DNA of 64,000 bases from Staphylococcus capitis subsp. capitis (GCF_040739495.1 NZ_CP145263.1:372001-436000), one strand, 5' to 3'; counted from the first letter of the stretch, positions 36,703 through 47,370 are shown. Notes: generated by a model not told the origin, from the letters alone. Numbers and translations are program-made.

Positions 36703-37752
36703 TTAGTGTCTAAGAAAACCTTTATATATGACAGGGATAAGCAAGATAAAACCAAATAATCCCATAATAGGGAATACCTTACCAATCAGTGAGATAAATC
36801 CAATAAATGTACAAATGAAAGTAATGATAGCCATCATAATAATTAAACTAAAATAACGTTTTGTAAAGGGTTGGCTAAAACGTGTAGCAAATGCATACAT
36901 TAGACCTACAACAGTGTTATATATTACTAACACCATAATCACAGACATAATTGTGCCGATAGAAGGTGAAATCTGTTTTGCTAAGAGTAGCGATGGTAAT
37001 GCCACATGTTTTATTTTATCGAACTCAGTAATTAATCCTAGATTAATCATTAGCAATAGGAAAGTAATGATGAGACCACCAATTAAGCCACCATAAATAG
37101 TCGATTTCTGAAACTTCAACTTACCACCCATAACTGTTAGAAAACTGAAAGCAGCGGCAATTTGTAAACTGGCGTAGTTGATTGCATCGAACCACCAACC
37201 TGGAGAAATTGATTTATTGTTATTAGAATATTGATTCGCGGCAGTAAAATCAATGTGACCAGTAACAAAATAATACACAGCAATCATTACTACTACAGCG
37301 ACTAGGAAAGGTGTAACCCCACCAAGTACAGCAATTAATCGATCAAACTGTAAAAACAACGTGAGTAATATTAGCACTACTAAGATTAAAGAACTTAGCC
37401 AAAAAGGTATGCCAAAGCTCTCATTAATTGTTGATGCACCACCTGCCGTCATAATTATAGCAAGTGAAAATAAAAATATAGTCAGTATGATATCGAAAAC
37501 TTTTGCAATCAAAGGATGTAAATAGAAATTGATTGATTCAGAATGATTTTGAGATTTAAGACGGAAGCCAGTGTTTAAAACAAATATTCCACCTAAAGTA
37601 ACGATAAGACCAGTAATGATAATTCCAGCGATACTATAGATACCATTACTTGTGAAAAATTGAAATATTTCCTGACCTGTCGCAAATCCAGCTCCAACGA
37701 CCACGCCAACGAAAGCGAAGGCAACGATGATGGATTCTTTAACAGTATTCAT
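36703..37752 (-). CDS. YkvI-family membrane protein
   Basis: 349 residues, about ten to eleven membrane segments. N-terminal motif VGVVVGAGFATGQEIFQFF resembles the first helix of amino-acid/sodium symporters of the LeuT-like fold, as in B. subtilis YkvI. Function is unproven; a transport role is inferred from the fold. Ribosome-site spacing is long (GAAGGGAT about 12 bases before ATG). Monocistronic. Confidence 0.8.
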   Translation of the reverse strand: MNTVKESIIVAFAFVGVVVGAGFATGQEIFQFFTSNGIYSIAGIIITGLIVTLGGIFVLNTGFRLKSQNHSESINFYLHPLIAKVFDIILTIFLFSLAIIMTAGGASTINESFGIPFWLSSLILVVLILLTLFLQFDRLIAVLGGVTPFLVAVVVMIAVYYFVTGHIDFTAANQYSNNNKSISPGWWFDAINYASLQIAAAFSFLTVMGGKLKFQKSTIYGGLIGGLIITFLLLMINLGLITEFDKIKHVALPSLLLAKQISPSIGTIMSVIMVLVIYNTVVGLMYAFATRFSQPFTKRYFSLIIMMAIITFICTFIGFISLIGKVFPIMGLFGFILLIPVIYKGFLRH

Positions 37753-38117
37753 TTAACATGCATATCCCTTCAAATTTATATATTTTAAAGATGTTGTATG
37801 TATTCATTTATTTTAAAAAATTGAAAAATCACATCTATCTATTGTAGATGATATAGACGAAAAAATAAACAGTGAAGTTCATCACATATGTACTATTGTA
37901 TAAATGTGACGTACGATAATTTGACTTTAGTGTATAATAAATATGTATCATAAACTTAAGGTACTCAGTAATTGTAAGTTTAATTTTAATCAATTTAATT
38001 ATTTTTATACATTTACAAAAGTTTTAAGCAAATAATAATGCATTTACACATCATTTTTGATAGTATTAGGCAATATTGAATATATTAGGCAAATAAATAT
38101 ATTAAGAAGGTGTTCAT
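37753..38117. other. Intergenic region between divergent YkvI and antiporter genes
   Basis: 365 AT-rich bases without an ORF carrying a ribosome site. A TATAAT at 37933-37938 on the plus strand lacks a clear -35 at correct spacing. A tandem near-repeat TATTAGGCAA occurs at 38065 and 38084. Nothing else recognised. Confidence 0.4.
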
Positions 38118-39902
38118 ATGTCATTGGACTTACCCATTATGCTGATGATAGTTCTATTTCTAGCATTAGGGATTTTTAGTCAATGGTTAGCAGATAGAAT
38201 TAAATGGCCATCTATAGTAGTTATGGCGATTGTTGGTTTACTCGTTGGCCCGATATTAGGTATCACTAATCCTAAAGAAGCGTTAGGATCTGAAGTGTTT
38301 AGTCCAATCGTTTCCTTAGCTGTTGCAATTATTTTATTTGAAGGTAGCAGTAATTTAGATTTTAGGGAACTTAAAGGAATTTCTAAAGCGGTTATTCGAA
38401 TCATAACAGTCGGCGCAGTTATTGCATGGATTTTAGGTGCGATAGCCTTACATACAATCCTAAACTTTCCAATCTCCGTATCCTTTGTCATGGGAGGACT
38501 CTTTTTAATTACAGGTCCAACTGTGATTCAACCATTATTGAAACAAGCGAAAGTAAAGAGGAATGTTGACTCTATATTAAGATGGGAAAGTATTATTCTC
38601 GACCCAATTGGTCCGATGCTTGCATTGACAGCATTTTATATCTTCCAAATCATTGAACAAGGTATAAGTTTCATTGTTATTCTCATATTCGTACTGAAAA
38701 TATTAGCCGTTGTCGTAATCGGCTTTGGTGCGTCATATTTATTTAATTGGTTCATACGCCAAGATATGATTCCACAAAATTTAATGCCACCTATCCAATT
38801 CGTTTTTATTCTCTTAACATTTAGTGTTTGTGATGCAATATTATCGGAATCTGGATTATTAGCGGTGACAATTTTTGGTTTAATAATGGCACGTAAAAAA
38901 CGTCATGATTTAATCTTTAAAGAATCAGATCATTTCATCGATAATGCATCTTCTATATTAGTAAGTACAGTCTTTATTTTAATCACGTCATCACTTACGA
39001 AAGATGTATTACTTAATGTAGTATCATGGCAACTCTTTATTTTCTGTATTGTCATGATTGTCTTAGTTCGACCTATTTCAGTGCTTTTCTCAACATTTAA
39101 AACTGAAATTTCTAAGAAAGAACGAGCGATTGTTGCAATGATGGCGCCAAGAGGGATTGTCGTATTAACAGTGGCCCAATTTTTCTCAGGATTATTTATG
39201 GATGACAAAGTAGCTATGGCGAAGTATATCACGCCCGTGACATTCGGCTTAGTATTTATTACCGTGGTCATTTATGGCTTTATCTTTACACCATTAAGTA
39301 AATTATTCGGTGTCGCTAGTAATGAACCGCCAGGTGTAATTATAGTAGGTGAGAGTGAGTTCTCATTCCACCTAGGGGTGAATTTACGAGATCATGGTAT
39401 TCCAGTTATGATGTTCAATTTATTTGAAAATACATCTGAGAAAGCACATGAAGCGGGATTTGAAGTCTTCAAAGGTAATTTATTATCAAGTAATGATCGT
39501 ATTTACTCCGACTTACTTCGATATAATAAATGTATCTTAATGACACAGTCATTTATTTTCAATAGTCTGGCATTTAATGAATTAGTACCAGAATTCGGTT
39601 TAAATAATGTAGATATGATGCCTGTTTCTTTCAATGATGAACAGGCGAGAAATAATTTAAGTGGCCCGATTCGTAATCATATATTATTTGATGAAAATCA
39701 CAGCCCACGCTGGTTTAATAACTACATTACACAACACAATATCGTAGAAGTGCCAGCAGAAGAGTACCATGAACTTACAGATAAAGACATGTTGATTTAC
39801 TACATTAGTGAAGATAAAGAAGTCACATTTAAACGTAGTAATAGAGAATTACCAGAAAATGACACAGGGGTTTATGGTATTTTAAGAGATGCACATGCAT
39901 GA
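38118..39902 (+). CDS. Cation:proton antiporter, NhaP/CPA1 type with C-terminal soluble domain
   Basis: 594 residues. About twelve membrane segments in residues 1-400, with conserved blocks VGLLVGPILGI, ALIILFEG-like VAIILFEGSSNLDF, and GGLFLITGPTVIQPLLKQ. The C-terminal 190 residues start with a nucleotide-binding-like strand (PGVIIVGESEFSFHLGVNLRDHGIPVMMF), resembling a TrkA-N/RCK gate. Exchanges Na+ or K+ for H+ across the cytoplasmic membrane. ATG follows AAGAAGGTG. Ends at a good terminator. Confidence 0.87.
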   Translation: MSLDLPIMLMIVLFLALGIFSQWLADRIKWPSIVVMAIVGLLVGPILGITNPKEALGSEVFSPIVSLAVAIILFEGSSNLDFRELKGISKAVIRIITVGAVIAWILGAIALHTILNFPISVSFVMGGLFLITGPTVIQPLLKQAKVKRNVDSILRWESIILDPIGPMLALTAFYIFQIIEQGISFIVILIFVLKILAVVVIGFGASYLFNWFIRQDMIPQNLMPPIQFVFILLTFSVCDAILSESGLLAVTIFGLIMARKKRHDLIFKESDHFIDNASSILVSTVFILITSSLTKDVLLNVVSWQLFIFCIVMIVLVRPISVLFSTFKTEISKKERAIVAMMAPRGIVVLTVAQFFSGLFMDDKVAMAKYITPVTFGLVFITVVIYGFIFTPLSKLFGVASNEPPGVIIVGESEFSFHLGVNLRDHGIPVMMFNLFENTSEKAHEAGFEVFKGNLLSSNDRIYSDLLRYNKCILMTQSFIFNSLAFNELVPEFGLNNVDMMPVSFNDEQARNNLSGPIRNHILFDENHSPRWFNNYITQHNIVEVPAEEYHELTDKDMLIYYISEDKEVTFKRSNRELPENDTGVYGILRDAHA

Positions 39903-39934
39903 TAATGACTGAGGTCATTTTAATGTAAACTAAT

Positions 39935-39973
39935 AACCCGTAGATGAAGTTGAGTTATCTACGGGTTTATTTG
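39935..39973 (+). terminator. Terminator after antiporter
   Basis: AACCCGTAGAT / ATCTACGGGTT perfect 11-bp stem, T-rich tail. Confidence 0.8.
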
Positions 39974-40007
39974 TGATTCATTGATATGGTTAGGGCATAA
40001 TGACCCA

Positions 40008-40196
40008 TTAATAAGTAAACAACTCATCAACTGTAACTGAGAACTGTTTAGCTAATTTAAACGCTAATACTAATGATGGGTCATATTTGTTATTTTCAAT
40101 AGCATTGATAGTTTGTCTAGAAACCCCAAGATTCTTACTTAATGTTTCTTGAGATATTTTCATCTTTTTACGATAGTACAAAATATTATTTTTCAC
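40008..40196 (-). CDS. Small XRE-family helix-turn-helix regulator
   Basis: 62 residues, essentially one HTH_3 domain: RKKMKISQETLSKNLGVSRQTINAIENNKYDPSLVLAFKLAKQFSVTVDELF, of the compact type that pairs with small membrane proteins in Firmicutes. Lies 10 bases after the membrane protein gene on the same strand and likely represses their shared promoter. Confidence 0.9.
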   Translation of the reverse strand: MKNNILYYRKKMKISQETLSKNLGVSRQTINAIENNKYDPSLVLAFKLAKQFSVTVDELFTY

Positions 40197-40206
40197 TTTA
40201 TTACCT

Positions 40207-40545
40207 TCAAGCTGAGTATTTTTTCTTAGTATGATAATAGAATATTATTAAAAATCCTGATATTAAAATTAAATAATGTAACTCTGGATAATTGCTAAAA
40301 AATCTGGTGAAAACATTTTTTTGTGAGTCAGTAAAATCACAGACTTTTAATAGTATAGCAACAATCAAACTAAATACCGTCCATAATAATGTTTTGGCGA
40401 ATATTTCAACGACCATTTGAGATTGTCTTTCGTCATATTTTTTATTTTTCACATCGGTTAAAATAGTTGGCAAATATTTGTTTATGATTATATTCCATAA
40501 TACTCCAAAGACTAAGAATACTACTAATAAAAGAATAATTTTCAT
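40207..40545 (-). CDS. Small membrane protein (DUF2178/DUF3796-like), partner of XRE regulator
   Basis: 112 residues from the ATG best spaced from GGAG; another ATG one codon earlier is possible. Three membrane segments (about 2-20, 48-68, 90-105) with a polar loop KNKKYDERQSQMVVEIFAKT between the first and second, typical of membrane proteins encoded next to YgzD-like XRE regulators. Function unknown. Confidence 0.75.
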   Translation of the reverse strand: MKIILLLVVFLVFGVLWNIIINKYLPTILTDVKNKKYDERQSQMVVEIFAKTLLWTVFSLIVAILLKVCDFTDSQKNVFTRFFSNYPELHYLILISGFLIIFYYHTKKKYSA

Positions 40546-40572
40546 CATTTCCACTCCATAATGTAAAAAGTT

Positions 40573-40614
40573 TTTGACATTATTATGATAACGTACTGAT
40601 ATAAAATGTCAAAA
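40573..40614 (-). promoter_or_regulatory. Promoter and inverted repeat of the XRE/membrane pair
   Basis: Minus-strand TTGACA (40612-40607), 16-bp spacer, TATCAT (40590-40585). TTTTGACAT (40573-40581) and ATGTCAAAA (40606-40614) form a spaced inverted repeat across the promoter, a plausible autoregulation site. Confidence 0.6.
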
Positions 40615-40647
40615 GAATTTTACATTTTGAAATGACCAAGATATAAA

Positions 40648-40735
40648 AAGGTCATCCGGCTCCTGTGGGAATAGGGCGAGTTAAAAACTTGCTGAGCAAG
40701 ATTGAGACCGTCCCCACGGAAAGCAAGATGACCTT
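40648..40735. repeat. 88-bp palindromic intergenic element, copy 1
   Basis: Perfect terminal inverted repeat AAGGTCATC / GATGACCTT encloses an inner pair TGTGGG / CCCACG and a perfect central hairpin CTTGC-TGA-GCAAG. A second 88-bp copy lies at 62610-62697 in the same orientation; about 74 of 88 positions agree by eye. No ORF inside. GC content is clearly higher than flanks. Confidence 0.8.
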
Positions 40736-40795
40736 TAAATAGAATTCACTTTATTTATGACAAGAAACTAAGGATTTTATGCTTAGTATTCCTAT

Positions 40796-42760
40796 TTATT
40801 TTAAATATCTATCATGCATTAGAATTTTTAAGATATCAATTTGGTTTTGTAACTCTTTACCAACATTGGTATCTTTTATTTTTTTACGTTGCAATTCTTC
40901 ATCTACAACACGCTTCACTGATAGCTCATCAGAACCATCTGATAATACTTTTTCTTTAGTATTGAACTCTTGATGAGCCACCAATTGCATACCGAATGAG
41001 TTATAAAGCAGTGTATATCCTGCAATGCCAGTCGTGGATTGATAGGCTTTAGAGAAACCACCATCGATGACAAGCATCTTACCATCAGCTTTGATTGGAT
41101 CTTCACCGTCGATTTCTTTAACAGGAGTGTGACCATTAATAATACGACCTTCATCTGGATTTAATCCAAAGTCTTTCAACATCTTGCGAATCATATCAAC
41201 ATCTTCACGTAAGTGATAATATGGATTCTTCTCCTCTTTATGAGAAGCTTTGTTTTCTATAAAGTAGCGTTCAAATGTTGTCATTGCACGCTTACCAAAT
41301 AGAGATGAATACTTACCAGTCCATAAATACCATACTAGGTCAGTTGATATATCATCAGTGATTTCTTTGTGGTCAAAAGCTATGCGTACATGGTATTCAA
41401 AGACATCTAATAACTCACGTCCACTTAACTGCTCGCCTTCTATTTCGAAAGATTCCATTTCTCCATTTTCATCAACGGGGATACACCCATGAATCAGAAG
41501 GTTGCCATTGTAAGGAAGGTATAGTTTACCTTCGCGCATTAAGAATGACATATGACGACGTAATTTCTCAGATTGTTGGAATGAAAGAAGTAATTTATCT
41601 ACAACTTCCTCTTCTTCAGGCAGTAATTTCGCCGGATCGTTTCGGTCTACAGTTTGGAAACAAGTATCTTTAAGGGGATAAGTTTTGCCATAAACTGTAA
41701 TTTCATTGTTGTCGTAATCAATTTTTTCTAATACTAAACGTTCTTCCATTTCGAAAGAAGGGCGACGCTTAATAATAGGCATTTCGAGTTTAAATTGAAT
41801 CATAGCAATTGCTTGATGTATTTTAGTGATTTGGCTTTCTTCACGTTTAGTTAGACTTACATCTTTATCAGGACGTTTCTTAGGCTTGAAAGCAGGGTTC
41901 TCAGCGTCGTAATACTTTTCAGCTAAAGTAAGTAAAGGACGTAAGTTAATGCCATAAGCATCTTCAATAATATCTAAGTTATCATAGCGCGCACAGATAC
42001 GAAGTAAGTTAGCTAAACATACTTTAGAGCCTGCATAAGCGCCTATCCACAACACATCATGGTTACCCCATTGAATATCAACTGAATGATAGTTTATGAG
42101 TGTATCCATAATCTTGTCTGGTTTCGGTCCACGGTCATAAATATCACCAACTACGTGAAGATGATCGACTACAAGACGTTGGACGGTATATGATAAACCG
42201 ATAATAAGATCGTCAGATTGTTCTAATTCAATAATTTGGTTAACTAAAGTTTCATAATAGGGCTTTTTATTATGAAATTCATTACTTTTATATAGTAGCT
42301 CTTCAATAATATAAACAAATTGTTCAGGTAAAGCTTTACGTAGTTTAGATCTAGTATATTTTGATGAACAATATGTAATGAGTTCTATCAGACGTTCGAT
42401 AGTAGTGATATACCATACGTTGAGTTTACCTATGGAATCAAAATTATTTTTTACTAATTTTAATTTTTCTTCTGGATAATACACTAAGGCTGCTAAGTCA
42501 TCAATCTCTTGTTGAGATAATTTATTTTCGAATATATCATTGATTTTTGCGCGAACGTTTCCTGAACCATTACGTAAAACGTGCTGGAAAGATTCATATT
42601 CACCGTGTAAATCACTCACAAAGTGTTCTGTGCCTTTAGGTAATTCTAAGATAGATTCTAAATTAATGATCTCTGTTGCTAATTTCTCAGCACTATCAAA
42701 TTTTTGAGAGAGTAAATCTAAATATTTTTGTTTCATTTCACTTTCAGTAATAGGAGTCAT
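40796..42760 (-). CDS. fbp: Fructose-1,6-bisphosphatase class III
   Basis: 654 residues, the manganese-dependent Firmicute FBPase, converting fructose-1,6-bisphosphate to fructose-6-phosphate in gluconeogenesis. Metallophosphoesterase motifs are in order: [12 protein letters not shown] (about 42), [14 protein letters not shown] (about 196), [10 protein letters not shown] (about 228), [10 protein letters not shown] and [10 protein letters not shown] near the C-terminus. Length matches the family (about 650). Monocistronic as read, followed by the palindromic repeat element. Confidence 0.96.
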   Translation of the reverse strand: MTPITESEMKQKYLDLLSQKFDSAEKLATEIINLESILELPKGTEHFVSDLHGEYESFQHVLRNGSGNVRAKINDIFENKLSQQEIDDLAALVYYPEEKLKLVKNNFDSIGKLNVWYITTIERLIELITYCSSKYTRSKLRKALPEQFVYIIEELLYKSNEFHNKKPYYETLVNQIIELEQSDDLIIGLSYTVQRLVVDHLHVVGDIYDRGPKPDKIMDTLINYHSVDIQWGNHDVLWIGAYAGSKVCLANLLRICARYDNLDIIEDAYGINLRPLLTLAEKYYDAENPAFKPKKRPDKDVSLTKREESQITKIHQAIAMIQFKLEMPIIKRRPSFEMEERLVLEKIDYDNNEITVYGKTYPLKDTCFQTVDRNDPAKLLPEEEEVVDKLLLSFQQSEKLRRHMSFLMREGKLYLPYNGNLLIHGCIPVDENGEMESFEIEGEQLSGRELLDVFEYHVRIAFDHKEITDDISTDLVWYLWTGKYSSLFGKRAMTTFERYFIENKASHKEEKNPYYHLREDVDMIRKMLKDFGLNPDEGRIINGHTPVKEIDGEDPIKADGKMLVIDGGFSKAYQSTTGIAGYTLLYNSFGMQLVAHQEFNTKEKVLSDGSDELSVKRVVDEELQRKKIKDTNVGKELQNQIDILKILMHDRYLK

Positions 42761-42890
42761 GCTTAGTCACCTCTGTTAAATATTTCCATCACATATGCAT
42801 TATTTTAAAAAGTAACGCGCTTACATAAATTATCTTTAAAATGTAGTGTTTTTTCAATGATAGCGTACTAAAAATTTTAATTTGTATGAA

Positions 42891-42926
42891 AAAGCTGAGT
42901 AAGCCCTAAATAAGGCTTACTCAGCT
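42891..42926 (-). terminator. Terminator of dedA
   Basis: On the minus strand AGCTGAGTAAGCC / GGCTTACTCAGCT 13-bp stem with five T. Confidence 0.9.
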
Positions 42927-42930
42927 AAAC

Positions 42931-43545
42931 TTATTTAACATTTTTGCGTCTTTTCATGAAGTAACGGATAACGAAGTAAATAATAGCGATAATGATAATG
43001 ACATACATGATACGTGAGTATGTATGAATGCCATTCATCAGAGCGCCGAAACTATCACTTAATAAGCGTCCAAGTAAAATAAGTGCGAAATTCCAAATTG
43101 TTGTTCCTAATAAGGAAAGGATAGTAAATTGAACTACATTCATACGGTTAATGCCAGCTGGTATAGTAATCAGCACACGTAATACTGGTACGAAACGACA
43201 TAAGAAGACAGCCCATGCGCCATATTTTTTAAACCAATCATTGGCGCGTTTTAAATCTTTGCTTTTTAATTTCATCCATTTACCATGACGGTCCACAAAT
43301 CGATATAATTTTTCCTCAGATATAAGTCTACAAATATAGTACAAAATGAGTAGACCAATAAACGAAGCTATAGTAGCAATAATTAATAGTGTCCATATAG
43401 ATAAGTGGGATTTCACTGATAGTAAACCAGCAAAGGTAAGAATAATCTCTGAAGGAACTACAGGTAAGACGTTCTCTAATAAGATTAAAATAAATATAGC
43501 GGTATAGCCCCACTTACTAATAAACTCTGTAATAATCTGTTCCAT
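42931..43545 (-). CDS. DedA-family membrane protein
   Basis: 204 residues, DedA/SNARE-associated PF09335 family. Conserved GLLSVKSHL, the central acidic/basic block and FLCRFVPVLRVLITIPAGINRM with the family Arg residues (about 115-135). Recent work on the family supports a role as flippase for polyprenyl phosphates or phospholipids; which substrate this paralogue handles cannot be said. Four to five membrane segments. Confidence 0.9.
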   Translation of the reverse strand: MEQIITEFISKWGYTAIFILILLENVLPVVPSEIILTFAGLLSVKSHLSIWTLLIIATIASFIGLLILYYICRLISEEKLYRFVDRHGKWMKLKSKDLKRANDWFKKYGAWAVFLCRFVPVLRVLITIPAGINRMNVVQFTILSLLGTTIWNFALILLGRLLSDSFGALMNGIHTYSRIMYVIIIIAIIYFVIRYFMKRRKNVK

Positions 43546-43662
43546 TAATAACTCGTTTCTCCTTTAAATTAAGCAATGTTAATACATTGTATGTTAATTA
43601 TAATAGATAATAACAATAATTGCTTAAAATTGATAATAAAGGCAAACCTAATTTGTACGAAA

Positions 43663-44661
43663 TTATCGAATAGATTTGATTAAAGTATGATATAAACCAC
43701 TAGCTTCTTCATCACTATGAACCCCGTAAGCATTCATACGTCCATCTTTAAATAGAGTAAATTCATAATTTTCATATTTGATAAGTTTAGCGAATGAAGT
43801 AGCTTTTACAATATTTCCAGGGAAATGATTTGAGTAATCAAATGCATGTTTAGGCATTCTAAATAGGTACGTATGACCACACATTTGCTCAATAGTATTT
43901 TCTTGTTTTGTTTCTAATAAGTCATATTGATGGTTTTCACACACTGGGCATTCATCATTCTTCAATATATCTACGTTCATCGCTTTATAACTAAGATCAA
44001 ACGCATCGATGGTAATCATTTGCTTTGAAAATCCTTTTCCACTTAAGTAGCGAATCACTTCAGCCACTTCATAACTTGCTACAATTGAGACAATAGGTGG
44101 GAGAACACCATTAATAGCACAACTTTCTCCAGTCTCAGGTATGGTTTGCATGAGACATTTTAAACAAGGACCTTGGTAATCAATGCCGTAAACAGTTCCT
44201 TTACTACCTACAGCTGCTCCATAGACCCACGGTATTTCATACTTATGACACACTTCATTTATGAGAAATCTCACTTTAAAATTATCCATTCCATCAATAA
44301 TAATGTCTGGATTAATCTCACTTACGATATCCTCAATATTTGAAGAAGTGACTTCAACATCATAAGCAGTAAGAGTGACTTCTGAGTTGGTTTGACTCAC
44401 CTTATTTTTTACAGCTTCAACTTTAGAAACAAGATGATAGGCATCTTCTTCGTCATAAAGCGTTTGACGATGTAAATTTGATGTTTCAACGATGTCCATG
44501 TCTATAACTGTAAGATGATTAGCACCCATGCGAGCAAGCTGGTCTATGATATGGCTCCCTAGAGCTCCAGCACCAAAGACAAGTATTTGTGATGTAGAGA
44601 GTTGATGTTGTCCGTCTTCGCCAAAAGGGTGAAATCTCGTTTGTCTATCGTAGCGTGACAT
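43663..44661 (-). CDS. thiF: ThiF-type adenylyltransferase of thiazole synthesis
   Basis: 332 residues, E1-like (MoeB/ThiF). ATP-binding motif FGAGALGSHI (about 30-39), catalytic DGMDNFKVRF (about 128), and the zinc cysteine pairs CLKC (about 168) and CPVC (about 241). Adenylates the C-terminal glycine of ThiS before sulfur loading. The C-terminal 80 residues beyond the second CxxC are an extension absent in minimal ThiF proteins. The start overlaps the thiG stop (TAATG). Last gene of the thi operon. Confidence 0.9.
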   Translation of the reverse strand: MSRYDRQTRFHPFGEDGQHQLSTSQILVFGAGALGSHIIDQLARMGANHLTVIDMDIVETSNLHRQTLYDEEDAYHLVSKVEAVKNKVSQTNSEVTLTAYDVEVTSSNIEDIVSEINPDIIIDGMDNFKVRFLINEVCHKYEIPWVYGAAVGSKGTVYGIDYQGPCLKCLMQTIPETGESCAINGVLPPIVSIVASYEVAEVIRYLSGKGFSKQMITIDAFDLSYKAMNVDILKNDECPVCENHQYDLLETKQENTIEQMCGHTYLFRMPKHAFDYSNHFPGNIVKATSFAKLIKYENYEFTLFKDGRMNAYGVHSDEEASGLYHTLIKSIR

Positions 44662-45428
44662 TATAGAAAACCTAAACCTTCAGTAGGGCTTGATGCTTGT
44701 GCAGTATATTTTACTGGTATACGTCCAGCTTCGTATGAAAGTCTACCCGCATTAATTCCAAGCTTCATTGCTTCAGCCATTTTAACAGGATCTTTAGCTG
44801 CAGAAATCGCTGTGTTGAGTAATATACCGTCAGCGCCTAGCTCCATTGCATGACATGCATCTTTCGGTGAACCGATACCTGCATCAACAATAACCGGTAC
44901 ATTTGCATTTTCAATAATATAACTTAAATTAAGTGGATTATTAATACCACGACCAGTTCCAATAGGGGATGCAAGTGGCATGACTGCATGTACACCTAGT
45001 TCTTCCAAACGTTTCGCCAAGACGAGGTCATTTGAGATATATGGACATACGATATATCCTTTTTCTAAAAGTACCTTACAACCTTCATATGTTTCAAATG
45101 GATCAGGAAGTAACGTTTCGTCATCGCCAATAACTTCAACCTTAATCATGTCACATACACCTGCATGGTTAGCAATTTCAGCAATTCTAATTGCTTCTTC
45201 AGCTGTTTTAGCACCTGCTGTATTCGGAAAAGTAATAAAGTCTTCTAAGTTAACGTTAGCTAAAGGATTAGGTAAATCACGATCATATAAATTCATACGA
45301 CGAACAGCAAAGGTTAAAACATTGGTTTCTGAAGCTGCAATCGCTTGTGATTGAATATCTTCATTGTCAAATTTACCAGTACCTAATAATAAACGAGATT
45401 GTAATTCTAAATTTCCAATTTTAAACAT
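44661..45428 (-). CDS. thiG: Thiazole synthase ThiG
   Basis: 255 residues from the ATG with GGAGGCGGATAAA before it; an upstream start would overlap thiS unnecessarily. TIM-barrel synthase making the thiazole phosphate from 1-deoxy-D-xylulose-5-phosphate, dehydroglycine and ThiS-thiocarboxylate. Schiff-base Lys in [11 protein letters not shown] (about 96), phosphate site [11 protein letters not shown] and [13 protein letters not shown]. Starts 1 base after the thiS stop. Confidence 0.95.
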   Translation of the reverse strand: MFKIGNLELQSRLLLGTGKFDNEDIQSQAIAASETNVLTFAVRRMNLYDRDLPNPLANVNLEDFITFPNTAGAKTAEEAIRIAEIANHAGVCDMIKVEVIGDDETLLPDPFETYEGCKVLLEKGYIVCPYISNDLVLAKRLEELGVHAVMPLASPIGTGRGINNPLNLSYIIENANVPVIVDAGIGSPKDACHAMELGADGILLNTAISAAKDPVKMAEAMKLGINAGRLSYEAGRIPVKYTAQASSPTEGLGFL

Positions 45429-45429
45429 T

Positions 45430-45630
45430 TTATCCGCCTCCAACAATTTCTAATAATTCTAATCGATCATCTTCTCTAACAGTATGTTCATGATACTTAT
45501 CTTGTTTAATTAATTCTTTATTGAATTCAACGATGACGCGCTTAGGATCTAATTCTAGCGCTGTTAAAACATCATAAATTGATTGTTCTTGGTCAAAGTT
45601 GAATGAGTCTCCATTAATAATACACTTCAT
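45430..45630 (-). CDS. thiS: Sulfur carrier protein ThiS
   Basis: 66 residues, ubiquitin-like fold, ending in the required C-terminal Gly-Gly (LLEIVGGG). The glycine is adenylated by ThiF and converted to thiocarboxylate as sulfur donor for ThiG. AAAAGGAGG before the ATG; its start overlaps the end of thiO, indicating coupling. Confidence 0.95.
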   Translation of the reverse strand: MKCIINGDSFNFDQEQSIYDVLTALELDPKRVIVEFNKELIKQDKYHEHTVREDDRLELLEIVGGG

Positions 45631-46732
45631 AATTGTTCCTCCTTTTCACACTAAAGCTTGAATAACGGGGTGGTTTAATGCCAGAAATTAACCAATTTGC
45701 TATATCGCGTCCAATTACGGGAGATAATAAAATCCCATTACGGTAGTGCCCTGTAACAACGAACAAGCCATCATCAATTTGATCCATCATTGGCATTTCA
45801 TTATTCGTGTAAGGACGAACACCTGACCATTCTTTTAGAACACGACTATTCTTAAGTTCTGGAACACGAGCGCTTGCATGATCTAAAAGCCAATTTAAAC
45901 CGCCTTTTGATGTGCCTACAGAGTAATTGTTAAATTCACTTGTTGCTCCTATTAAGAAACGATTGGGTTGTTTTGGAACGATATAACATCCATTAGTCAT
46001 AAATAATGTCTCTTTAAGTTCTAGTTCATCATGTTCCAGTAATAGAACTTCGCCTTTAACTCCAATGACTTCTCTAGGAAGAGAGTAGTTTTTTAATAAT
46101 TGAGAGGACCAAGCACCACTTGCAATGATCACTTTATGTGCTTCAATAGGTGACATTTGGTCAGTACACACAGCGTAGTAGCCATTTCTTCTATCAATCG
46201 ATTGAACCTCTTGGTGATAATATCGTGTGATGTGATGTTGTTGTAACGATTTAAACAAAGCTTTCGTGTATTTATTAGCATTGATTTGACCATCATTTGG
46301 TATATGAATTGCGCCATAAGCTGGTTCAACATTCCCATTGGTAAGCTGTATAAGTTCATCATTGGATAGTAGTTTGACACTAGAATCCATTTGTCTAAGG
46401 AACTCATATTGACGTGTGAGTGATTCGAGGTCATCTTCTTGGTTAGCAATCTTAATAAGTCCTGAATCTTTGAACTGTATGTCGATTCCAGTCTCATTTA
46501 ATAAAGATTCGCTTAATTTAGGAAACATCCCACGCGATTCAATGGCTAATTTATATAAATCGTTATCTTCAATAAACTCATTTTGTGCTCCTAACATGCC
46601 TCCAGCTTTATATGAAGCATGTTTACCTGGAACATCTCGGTCGATGATCGCGATGTCATAATTTGTTGCGCTTAATTGTCTAGCAATTGACATACCTATG
46701 ACACCAGAGCCAATAATAAGTACATCATGCAT
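45614..46732 (-). CDS. thiO: Glycine oxidase ThiO
   Basis: 372 residues, FAD-dependent D-amino acid oxidase family. N-terminal dinucleotide motif IIGSGVIGMSIA (about 6-17), VIIASGAWSSQLL in the middle, and C-terminal FVVTGHYRNGILLSPVIG. Oxidises glycine to dehydroglycine for the thiazole ring. Overlaps the 3' end of tenI by 8 bases and the start of thiS by 17. Confidence 0.93.
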   Translation of the reverse strand: MHDVLIIGSGVIGMSIARQLSATNYDIAIIDRDVPGKHASYKAGGMLGAQNEFIEDNDLYKLAIESRGMFPKLSESLLNETGIDIQFKDSGLIKIANQEDDLESLTRQYEFLRQMDSSVKLLSNDELIQLTNGNVEPAYGAIHIPNDGQINANKYTKALFKSLQQHHITRYYHQEVQSIDRRNGYYAVCTDQMSPIEAHKVIIASGAWSSQLLKNYSLPREVIGVKGEVLLLEHDELELKETLFMTNGCYIVPKQPNRFLIGATSEFNNYSVGTSKGGLNWLLDHASARVPELKNSRVLKEWSGVRPYTNNEMPMMDQIDDGLFVVTGHYRNGILLSPVIGRDIANWLISGIKPPRYSSFSVKRRNNYEVYY

Positions 46733-47315
46733 GTTGCAACCACTTCCTTCTTAATTCCTTAATTTCTTTTAAAGACGCATTCATGAAAAATGAAATAGCA
46801 CAAATACCATCAAATCCATATTCCAGCTTTGAAATCGTTTGTTCAGAAATTCCTCCGATAGCATAAATAGGTATAGGTAGAGTTAATGCTTCTACAATTT
46901 CATCATGTGAACGTGGCGCGTCATGCGGATGTGAGGGAGTAGGGAAAATATGACCGTAAAAAACATAATCAATTCCTTCATCTATACATGTATAAATAGT
47001 ATCTATGCTATGTGTGGACATACCCACTTGGATTTCTGGATGTGATTTTTTATATGCAAAAGCTGTTTTAACATTTTCTTTAAAATGAATACGACTAAGG
47101 TTTAATTCTTCTAATAATGCCGTGTCACTATGAATAATCATTTTATCCTTAGGAAAACCTTGGTTAATGAGTTGAATCAAAATCTTCTTTAATTCATTTT
47201 TTGGCATAGACGTCCGAATTAATAGGGCATCAATACCTTCCTCGATATTTAAGAAGTGTTCTAAGTCTTGTGTTGTAAGTGTCTTATCGTAAGTTATTGC
47301 GATAAATATGTGCAT
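46725..47315 (-). CDS. tenI: Thiazole tautomerase TenI / ThiE-family protein
   Basis: 196 residues, TIM-barrel family shared by thiamine phosphate synthase and TenI. DYVFYGHIFPTPSHPHDAPRSH (about 132-153) and PIYAIGGISEQTI are the phosphate-site regions. The place in a thiO-thiS-thiG-thiF operon favours the TenI role (aromatising the thiazole). The ribosome site overlaps closely: GAGG is only two bases from the ATG, so the precise start is uncertain (GTG 47318 also possible). Confidence 0.85.
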   Translation of the reverse strand: MHIFIAITYDKTLTTQDLEHFLNIEEGIDALLIRTSMPKNELKKILIQLINQGFPKDKMIIHSDTALLEELNLSRIHFKENVKTAFAYKKSHPEIQVGMSTHSIDTIYTCIDEGIDYVFYGHIFPTPSHPHDAPRSHDEIVEALTLPIPIYAIGGISEQTISKLEYGFDGICAISFFMNASLKEIKELRRKWLQHA

Positions 47316-47332
47316 CACCTCAAATTTATAAA

Positions 47333-47370
47333 TAAAAAAACGCTACCTCCCTGAATGGGAAATAGCGCTT
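47333..47370 (-). terminator. Riboswitch expression-platform terminator
   Basis: Minus-strand AAGCGCTA / TAGCG stem with TCCC/GGGA inner pairing, followed by seven T; directly between the TPP aptamer and tenI. Confidence 0.85.
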